Assembly (NCBI GenBank): GCA_024509875.1
Contig: JAMPIV010008519.1
Span: forward strand, 101,852 to 165,851
DNA from: Oreohelix idahoensis
Taxonomy: Eukaryota > Mollusca > Gastropoda > Stylommatophora > Oreohelicidae
Length of the DNA: 64,000 bases
Reading direction: 5' to 3'
A program made the translations under genes and the position numbers. The notes under the pieces were generated by a model. It ran no database searches. It was not told the origin of the DNA and saw only the letters and a program-made list of their open reading frames with translations. Below are positions 55,300 to 64,000 of the stretch, piece after piece (position 1 is the stretch's first letter; each line of letters begins with the position of its first letter).

Positions 55300-57480
55300 G
55301 GAAATACAGAGCACAAGTTACAGTCTGAAGTGAGAAACCTATAGAGTCGCAGAAGGATCAACAAGCTGTCATGAGAAAAAGATGAGCAAGTGCGAGTTAA
55401 CCACCACAGGGTCCTGACAAGTATGTGTAGCACTGTTACTGCAAAAAGTCAAAACTTCTGCTAGCTTCCTTTTCTCAAGTCGAGTTGTTGAAGATTACAA
55501 AGTAAGTAAAGGCAAAGGCTTGCAATGATGCTACGCGAGTCAGCTGTATGACGAGTGCGTTAAAGTCCATTCAGCTCCCGACACTGAAACGGGAAAGGAA
55601 GTGAGTGAAAGGTGGAAGAAGCTGTTGATGCTATGCCCAAGAGGTCAGACTCAAACTGAGGCGAGGTTAATCGGATACACACACAAACGAATAGACGGGG
55701 TAATTTGGTCATGGAGACATCCGCTGGTGGTCCAAATGTCAAGGGGCAACAAGCAGGTGAAGCGCAGAGACATGGTAGATTCAGTCTCAGGAGATACGAG
55801 GAGGAAGCTGAGAATGATAAGAGAGTTGCAAAAAAAAAAAAAAAAGGGGCATGTGCAGCAGGTCCAACAAGGCCCAATGTGGAGCTACTACATGGGAATG
55901 AGGAGCCCTGCATGAGAGGTCCCTTGACATGGAATGTATGATATATGGGCATATGGCACCTCTTTAGGCTCAGAGCTTCGTTGTCACATAGATCACATGT
56001 ATGGATGACCTGACCTGTCCATCCGCGTGACACGGTCCAGCCAAATCTCTTTGTGAAGGATGGTGGAAAGTCGGTCGGATGATGAGCAAGTTGCCACCCT
56101 GTGTGCCAGGGGGAGGCAAGATACACTTGAACACGTGCTCTCTAGCGTTGTAAGGTGTAAGGTGCGCATTAGGGCAAGAGGCGATACAACTTGGCGCCCA
56201 TAAAACAAACAAAGTGCTACTCATGAGAGCTTGCTGCGTACACAAAGATATGCTCGGGTCGGAGTAGAGATGAAAGGCGAATAGACATCAAAGTCCGGGC
56301 CAGACACACCGCACAAACACGCATACTGGATTTCTGATAGTGTCAGTTAGGAGAAGTCAGTCATCAACGACCACCTAACCGAATATAAACCTGGTAGCAG
56401 TTTACCCATCTCTTCTATGTGATTGTGCAAAAAGATTGGATAGATGATGGCGGTAAACCTACCTGGTCACGAGGCGGGGCATATCCATAGGAATAGTAAG
56501 GCCGAAAATAATCGCGGTGAGACGGCCGTATATAGTTGCTTCATTCTGCAGCAAACGCTTCAGGTCATACTGATTGAACTGACGCGTGGCCATTATGAAG
56601 ACCAGATTAGGTATGAAGAGCAACGATTCGATCAAATGCAGGCCAAGTAATCTCCGTGAATCTAGGCCGCGGATCTGAGACACGATGGGTTCACTGCCAA
56701 GGTTCATGGAGCTGTTTGAGAAGTGAGGCGCAAGATGGGCTTGTGGCTGCATCAGTGTAATGAGATCTAGTTGAAAAACTAGGCGTTGGGGCTGAGGGGA
56801 CAGTCGAGAACAAGCCCTGAAGTAAGGCGCTTTCAGTGAAACTGTCGCGAAAAGGCATCAGGGTCCTGTTGCTGTTTGGAACAACCGCAAAATGGGGAAT
56901 GGAGATCGTAACAATGAAACGCGCGTGCGGTAACAGTGATAAACACCAGGAATTTTTTCTAAAGGTCCACAATACGCTGCGAGGTTCTGTGGTTGGACTA
57001 GTGAACGGGCCTGCGACTCAGGCGGGCCGTAACAAGCGGTGTATACATAAAACATGGCTAAGGGTTGTCAGTATCACTATAGTCCCAGTGGTGGAACGCG
57101 CAGTGGTCGACTCGTTGACTTCGCGCTGGTGTCCTCAGTGTGTGGCGAGGCTGAACGGAGAGCGGAATAGAGGGAGGTTTTGTCTTCCATCTTTGTTGGA
57201 GACTACTGGTTCACAGCTGTTGTGCCACCACGGGGCTGGGTGCGTGGAGTTGAGTGGAATTGGTGAAAGTGTTTGTGGCTAGCCATGGAGAAGTGAAATT
57301 GTGATGTCATGAATTCCGTATGACAAGTGTACAACGCAGTGAATCAGCTGTTTAGGGACTGCTTGGGAGTCCATGACCGTCAAGATGTGCCGCGCCGCCC
57401 CCTTGCAGGAGTGTAAAGGAGTATTATTAGGGCCGAAATGGGAGCTGGTGTCGTGTGACGTGGGGGAAACTGTCTTCTGT
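55300..57480. repeat. noisy duplicated block, copy A
   Basis: Matches 60250-62440 in the same order and orientation, for example GTGTAGCACTGTTACTGCAAAAAGTCAAAA (55425) with TAGCACTGTAACTGCAAAAAGTCAAAAA (60326), GACACTGAAACGGGAAAG, ACACGTGCTCTCT, ACTTCGCGCTGGTGTCC and GAGTGTAAAGGAGTAT. The copies differ by very many small insertions and deletions. It has no open frame long enough to be coding. A possible zinc-motif remnant of a retroelement (RGRQDTLEHVLSS, 56107-56146) is recognisable. Confidence 0.7.
56098..56146 (+). pseudogene. possible retroelement zinc-motif remnant
   Basis: The plus strand reads LCARGRQDTLEHVLSS, which resembles the C..C....(T/L)EH(V/I)LS.C motif after some non-LTR or related reverse transcriptases. 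The neighbouring frames are broken. The corresponding point in copy B (about 61013-61055, ACACGTGCTCTCTCGC) is less clear. This is a weak call. Confidence 0.3.
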
Positions 57481-60249
57481 AACTTAGATCCAGATGTGCT
57501 TTACCTTTATAAATCGAGACTCAGTTAAAGTAGTGTTTCCTATTCATAAGTTAAAACCATGTGGGACATACCAGTGTGACAATCGGGAGAAAGACCGATT
57601 GACATCCTGGAGGAAAAAAAAAAAGACAGTATGACACTGGTAAAGACTAGGAAACCGGCTTAGACCATGGTTTAGTCACGCCGGCTCGGAAAGCTTGGAT
57701 TAGTTCAATTGGCTATATGAACGCGCTAAAAACTGATAGTAGAGTGACCCCTCAGTGATATGCCACCTGTGTGTAAAGAGCGGTGAGGTTGAAAGGTATT
57801 ATAAATCCTACAGTGGCGCGGCTCAATATAGAGGCCTCGAAACGAACATCATGTACGCCGTTAGAACACGGACATTTTCGAGAGCGGACAGGTAACAAAG
57901 CGCTGGTGAGTTTTCGCATGTGCCTTAGGTAAGGAAAGATACTCTGCTACGGTCAGAAGAGGGAAATTAAATATGGCCACGAGAGACGTGGAAAAAGGTA
58001 TGTGTGGGTGATGGACATCTCAGCTGGGAGATCAACGCGAGCGTCGACTTGTCTATCGACGGATAAGGACCGTTAGTAAGACGTCGGTGCAGGTGGCCTA
58101 GGAGTCAATCCACAGTGCGATGAGGTAACATTCAGAGGTGATCTGCCTGATTGAAGATCTCAACACCACTTCCTTAGACGTGGAAGAGACAGATGCAATA
58201 CAAGTTTGTTCCCCACTCTGCCTAGTCTGATACAAAAGGGTCATTGTGTGTGAACCAGCTGGACGAAGCATTGGAGTCAAAAGAGTTGAGGATATTACAA
58301 CCATGAAGTCAGATAACTATTGGAGAAGAATGCTGTGTAAAATCTTCGTGCGACATAAATATATTCCCCTATTCTGGCACTTGTTCTCAGCACAAGAGTA
58401 CGGAGTGATTGGAGTGGCTGATGTGGAAAGCTAAACCCACCCCACGAAAAAGCAGCAAGAAAACAAATTAAAATATAATAAATCAGAAAAACTAAACAGA
58501 AGCGCTAAGCTATTCCACTAAACCTGTTCAAAAACACAGTATGCCGCAGAGAAGGAAGGGTTACGACAGAGTGACATGGGAGCACCTGAAAGGGCCAACA
58601 TAATGCCCTTTGTAGAGCAGACAAAGGTGTGAGCAGGAGATAGAAAGGACGACTAGCCGAATTGAGATAGGGAAAAGAATACTTCAAGTGGAGCACGTTC
58701 AAGTTTGAGCCAAATGAACTGTTTGACGCGCAGCCTCGTCGCGCGGTACGCTTAAAACATCAGAAATGAGAAGACCAGTCGAAGAACAACCAGGGAATGA
58801 CATATTCAGATGGAGCGCAAAAAATAAGATGAGAGCGAGGCCTCTCAGCAGCATGGCAGCTGCCTTAAATGGCCGAGAGTTAGCAGGAGCTGCGAGCAAT
58901 TTAACACCAAGCAATACACCAAGCTCCCCAACGGTTTGCAAGAGAGTAGAAAGCCATTGTGGCCAGAAAGCTCGATGCAAGTACAGCGTTCCAGGTCCAA
59001 AAGGTTGATTCCATATGTAGGTGTATAATGATTTATCGCCCTGAGAGTGCTAGCAAACCTGACTCTTTCGTTTACTGAAGAGTGCGTGGAAAACCCAGCT
59101 TGTGTAAGCAAGAAATGGTAGAAAGGCGAAACGAGTCTACATCCCGAAGTAGCAAAATTCCCACAGACACTCAGTCAGTTTATCATGCCAATCTCACTAC
59201 TACAATGTGGAGAAGTGGAAAATACATTCTTACTCAGTGATGCGAAAGACTCACACTACATAACCTCCTGTGGCAAATGGGTGACATTGACCACTACCAT
59301 TCAGAAAGGATGATATCCAGGTACAACCAGGATGTACTAGAGCATAGCCACACATGACTAATGGAGAGGGAGATATAGCAACCCAAAAGAGCAAATGTCT
59401 TACAGAACAAACCTCCATGAAATCTGTGTTGATTTAGCATAATGCTATATGGATGTCCGTTCCACAACCAGGAATTTGTGGCACCCCTGAAATTTGTATC
59501 ATTTTCCACAAGAGAATTGCAGTGTAAAAAACAAAGTCTGAAGCTGTAAATTATCGCGATGGTTTTGCTGTCAGATTTCAACCAGAGAAAGTACACAACA
59601 GAAAGAGGTGATCCTTGAGGTCTGGAATTTGCGATGGGATGTACCCATCTGCTCACGATACTATCGCGATGGCTATGCAAGTAATCCTTCAATGCGCTGA
59701 AGAATGAGCTATAGGAGTGTCCAAAGCTCCCGGTGGAAGTTTTTCCTCACATGCCACCTGCTCAAAAGGCATTACATGTGAAGACACAACAATTTCTGAT
59801 CATCAGATGAACATCAAGGCCCGAGAGGATATTTAGCACGCCTGGAAGAACTAGTCACTGGTGCAGAATGAAACATATCAAATCGCCATATAAGGTACGA
59901 GAATCCTAACAGTCAGGAAAAGGTGAAGTGATAGGAGCAGAAGGACAAATTCACGGTTTTTATCCAACCAAAGAATCCCTACTGTCATTGAGGAACCTGT
60001 AAAAAGTCCTTGGCAGGGTGCTAAGACAATTGCCCACATTAATAAGACACTCAAAGCAGTGCAACAGACAAGATAGAAATAGGCAGACAGAGGGCGTAAA
60101 GATCATAGACCCAAGGTAGCAGACTCTCTTGGGAAAGTGTATCAAACTGTGAGTTGCCGACTTCCATTCATGTGTCTTGATACCAAAGTTTCTGTGTGCC
60201 ACTGCTTATATATATTAAATAAGCAACAAAGATACATGTCTGGAAGTCC
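57481..60249. other. spacer between the duplicated blocks, no gene seen
   Basis: About 2.8 kb. I find no coding match, and I did not find this spacer repeated elsewhere in the window. Confidence 0.4.
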
Positions 60250-62440
60250 ATAGAGCAAGTAAGGTCTCTCCAACAAGTCTCATGAAAACAATAGGCTAGG
60301 AGTACCACCAAGTCTGTCAGATGTCTAGCACTGTAACTGCAAAAAGTCAAAAATTCCTGCTGCTTCCTATTCAAGTCACTTCTTTGTTCATTGAAGATTA
60401 CAAAGTTGAGGCACAAAAGGTCAAGAGCATATTGCATATGAATGCAAATTTAACGCCACGGCGAGGTCACGAATGACGTGGTTAATTTCCATTCCACCCA
60501 CACTGAAAACGGGAAGAGAAGTGGAAAGTGGAAGAACTGTTGATGAAATCCCAAAGAGTCACTCAAACTGAGAGCGAGAGGTAATTCCCGGAGATCACAC
60601 CAAAACGAATAGACACAGGGTGATTTGGTCAAGGAGACATCCTGCTTCTGTATGGTCCAATGCAATCCCAAGCAGAGGAGCGCATAGACATGCGGGTAGT
60701 ATTATCAAGGAGATTTACGAGAATGCTGAGAATTGATAAGTAGTGGGTTGTTGCAAAGGATGCAGTAGCAAGTTCAGTAGTCCAACAAGGCCACATGGAC
60801 TACACATGGTAAGGGGAGAACCTGCAGAGGTCCTTGACAATGGCAATTATACTATGGCATAATGGGCAACCTCTTAGGCTACTCGAGCATTACGTTGCGT
60901 TAGATTCAAACTGTATGACCTTGCTCAGCCAGTCGAGTCCGCAACACGAACACCTATGTGACAAAGAGTGGAAAGTCGCGAGATGATGAGAGACCAGTGA
61001 AGACCCCCCTGTGGCCAGGGAGAGGCAGAGCACTCTGTAACACGTGCTCTCTCGCATGCTTCGTAATGGTGTCCATAGTAAGGACAATAAGGGCGATATA
61101 CTTGCGGCGCCCATATACACAAAGTGGTCTAAAATGAGCTTAGCGCCTGCTTGCGACAATAGCGATATCTGAGCAAGTAACTGAAAGGCGAATTAGCACA
61201 GTCCAGGCCAGTACACCGCGAATAACACATACTATTCTGAAGGTGCAGGTAAAGTATCCAGGAGCACAATCGTATTACCATCCCCCAAACCGAGTAAATA
61301 CCTGGTTATCCCAGTTTAACGCAATCCTCTTCTTGAACATTGTGCAAATGATTGCGGAGCATGTGTGCCGGTAGACCCATACCTGGATACGAGGAGCGGG
61401 CATAGATCCAGAGAATATCTCGAAAAATCGGCAGAGGACGGCCGTATTAATAGGCTTCTATCATTCTGCTAGCAACACTGCATCAGGCTCCATAACTGAG
61501 AGCGAATGACCTGACGAGGCGCGGGGGTGGGGGGGGGGGTCGCGATGGATTGAATCCAGAATAGTAGGAGGGGGGGGGCTGAGGGTGGCGGGACACTATT
61601 CAATTTCAAATCGCGCCCAGTATTAGTGTAACTGGCCGAGCGTTATCTGAGACACCGAATGTGGTTCCAGTGCAAAGGGTCATGGCTGAATGAAAGTGAG
61701 GTGCGCCAAGAGGGCTAGTTGGGCGCTGCATCAGAAAGTAATGGAATCTTATTGAAACTGTAAGGGCGCTGAAGAGTGACAGTCCGAGAAACAAGAGGGC
61801 CCTGTAGCATCCAGAGTGCCTTAGTGAAAACTGCCTGAAAAAGAGAGGCCCTCAGCAAGGCACTGTTGTTAACAACCACCAACTGTTATGTGGGGACATG
61901 AGGAGAATCGTAAAACAATAAACGCTGCGGTAACAGAAAACACCAAACATCCAGGAAGATGTTATTTCCTAAGACACCACAATACGCTGAGGTATTAGTA
62001 GGGAGGCTAGTGAAACGAGCTGCGACTCAGTAGGCGCACAAGTCGGTGTACTACTATAAGGGGTGTCAGTATCAATATTCCACAGTGAGGATAAACGTCG
62101 CAGTGAGGGACCTCGTTCTGACTTCGCGCTGGTGTCCAGAGGATGTGCGACCGAGAGAGAACTGAAACTGCGATAAATCTTCTGTCTTACTCTTCCTCTC
62201 TTGTTTACTATTACAACAATCTGCCTCCACCCCTAAAGCACCACGGCTGGCGGAGTCTTTTTGAGAATTTAAAAGTTATGCAGCCCATAATGACAATGCG
62301 GGGTTTTCAATTTCATTGCGAAGACAACAGTAAGCTGAGACGCTTGGGAGTCATGACCCCAATGGGCCATGCCTTCCCCTGTAGAGTGTAAAGGAGTATA
62401 TAAGGGCGCCGAAATACTTGTCTCGTACGTGGGGGACTAT
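60250..62440. repeat. noisy duplicated block, copy B
   Basis: Second copy of 55300-57480, about 4.9 kb downstream (offset about 4898 at the left and about 4975 at the right). Local poly-G runs (61531-61539, 61571-61579) and frequent single-base indels suggest either strong divergence or low sequence quality. Confidence 0.7.
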
Positions 62441-62489
62441 CTACTTCATGATGATCAAGCGATTGCTACTCCTTTTGTATCGCTTCTGT

Positions 62490-62710
62490 AAATAATTTCC
62501 TATCATATATATAAAAAATTATATTCAAAATTATAAATTTACTAATATTTAATATAAAATATTATACTATATAATTTATATATATATATATAGTAATTAT
62601 CATATCCTATATGATTACTTATATATTTCTACATATATATCATATTTCACATTTTAATTTTTATAATTATTTATATTCTATATAAAAAACAATTTATAAT
62701 TTTTTCACAA
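62490..62710. repeat. A+T low-complexity tract
   Basis: Almost pure A and T between the duplicated block and the C-rich end. Confidence 0.85.
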
Positions 62711-62747
62711 AGACAAAATTGCACTAGTGATTCCTGTTATCTAGTTC

Positions 62748-64000
62748 AACCCCCCACCCCCATATTACATCCCCCGCCCCCCGCAACGATCCCCCCCCCC
62801 ACACCCCCGCCCCCCCCCCCCCTGGTCCAGGACCTTAATCTGCACCCCCCCACCTGTCACTGGAATGTTGCCCCCCCCTAACCCCCTACACCGCCATATC
62901 GATTGGTAAGTATTTAACACACACACAACATACCACGCTCCAGCTACCAGGTCTACCAACCATCACCATATCCCGCCAGACCGATCGAACCCACCATAAG
63001 TACCCCGTCAAGCTTGCTTCCCTCCCCCCCCCTACCCAAAAACCCCCCAACCCCCCCCACTAACAACAACCCCTGACACTCCGTATCAACGTGAACCCCG
63101 TTGTCACACCCCCCCCCCTACGCCGCCACCCCACCCCCACAATACTCCTGACACACCCCCCCACCATACCCACTCTGCCCCAGCCCGCCCCCACCCCCCC
63201 CCCCCACAACGTCCGTAACAACACCCCACCACCATGCGTGCCCCATGCCAACACCCTATAGTGTGCAATGGGTACTGAGAAACCCAGATGCTCTCCCGTA
63301 AACCACATGGGCGGAAGGAGGGTGGAGATCTTCCTCCTATCTAAGGGCATATACACAAATATACTAAAGATGTGACGTAATAATCTCGATAACCACCACT
63401 CCCCCCACCAGCCCCACTCCCCCCCAAACATCATCCATACGCATGCACCAGATCCCCCCCACCATCCCCGCCCTCGCCCACCACCCCAGCCCGTCCCCAA
63501 CGTGCTAGACTACCATGTACCCCCTCCCGGAGCTGCCATCTGAATCACAACGCAAATGACTGTGTCACACCCGTCAGTTGCCCCCTGTGCTGGCACCAAC
63601 TTGATGTTTAAAACCCCACCCAGCGCATTCCCACCCCCCCCCAACCACCTCCCAAACCACAACCCACTCCATTAGGTCCATAACATGCGCATACACTCAA
63701 ACCCCAGGTAAACCCCCCTAGTACCATGTTAAAAAACCTGTAACACCCACACCAGCCAACCCGCCACCAGCTTACTTACATCCACCCCTCGCCCTGTGCT
63801 TTATAATGCCCCCCCACCCTACCCCCCCCCCCCCACCCCCCACCCCAAACCCCAACCCCCCCCCCCCCCCCCCAACCCCCCCCACACCCCCACAGTGCCC
63901 AACCACATGCCACAACTCTCTCGCTCCCCCGTACCTCACGACTCCAATCACCCGCGAGATATCCCCATCCCACAACACACGCTCACCCGCCACCTCCCTA
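62748..64000. repeat. C-rich, G-poor low-complexity end of window
   Basis: Runs of 4-15 C residues repeat throughout, with G scarce on this strand apart from a short more ordinary island at about 63265-63395. The glycine/tryptophan frames on the minus strand (GGGGGVGW..) are translations of poly-G. This may be a true low-complexity locus or unreliable sequence near a contig end. Confidence 0.8.

Noticed and set aside
55560..57282. Several frames of 90-190 residues on both strands
   Set aside because: None is kept in the duplicated copy at 60.3-62.4 kb, codon use looks random and no family is recognised.
63060..63993. Gly/Trp-rich minus-strand frames
   Set aside because: Low-complexity poly-G translations in possibly unreliable sequence.

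Overview
This window is repeat-rich DNA from an animal genome. Genes are split by GT-AG introns, A+T-rich simple repeats are abundant, and mariner, hAT, SINE, LINE and LTR elements fill almost all of it. The mix of elements would fit a marine invertebrate, possibly a mollusc, but nothing in the sequence fixes the species.

Region by region. (1) 1-9130: the 3' end of a mariner copy, then six consecutive exons of a plus-strand HHIP-like (hedgehog-interacting-protein-like, GSDH domain) gene. Its introns hold a full-length mariner, minisatellites and a hAT MITE. (2) 9.18-15.8 kb: a tRNA-headed SINE split by a 2.1-kb inverted-repeat transposon full of (TA)n, a 22-bp minisatellite split by a LINE fragment, and a second SINE copy. 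(3) 15.8-21 kb: further SINE and MITE copies and sequence without recognisable genes. (4) 21.1-24.73 kb: the 5' end (LTR, primer site, gag start) of a minus-strand Gmr1-type LTR retrotransposon. (5) 26.25-48.75 kb: a nest of elements. An RLE-type non-LTR element on the minus strand was interrupted by a mariner and by a plus-strand LINE. The LINE was hit by a minus-strand Gmr1-like LTR element, and the 3' LTR of that element was hit by a second, plus-strand Gmr1-like element. Target-site duplications and rejoining reading frames support three of these insertions. (6) 48.75-50.06 kb: a palindromic compound microsatellite and a rearranged mariner. (7) 50-55.3 kb: no recognisable gene, a few dispersed repeats. 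(8) 55.3-62.44 kb: a noisy duplicated block of about 2.1 kb repeated about 4.9 kb downstream. (9) 62.5-64 kb: an A+T tract, then a very C-rich low-complexity end that may be poor-quality assembly.

The most interesting system is the Gmr1-like family. In it integrase lies upstream of reverse transcriptase although the proteins are of Ty3/gypsy type, and the capsid has a SCAN-like C-terminal half. One copy keeps a 1022-codon open gag-protease-integrase frame but has no reverse transcriptase or RNase H at all. Its nested neighbour keeps reverse transcriptase and RNase H (with frameshifts) but lacks protease and the integrase core. The only host gene I can support is the HHIP-like gene.
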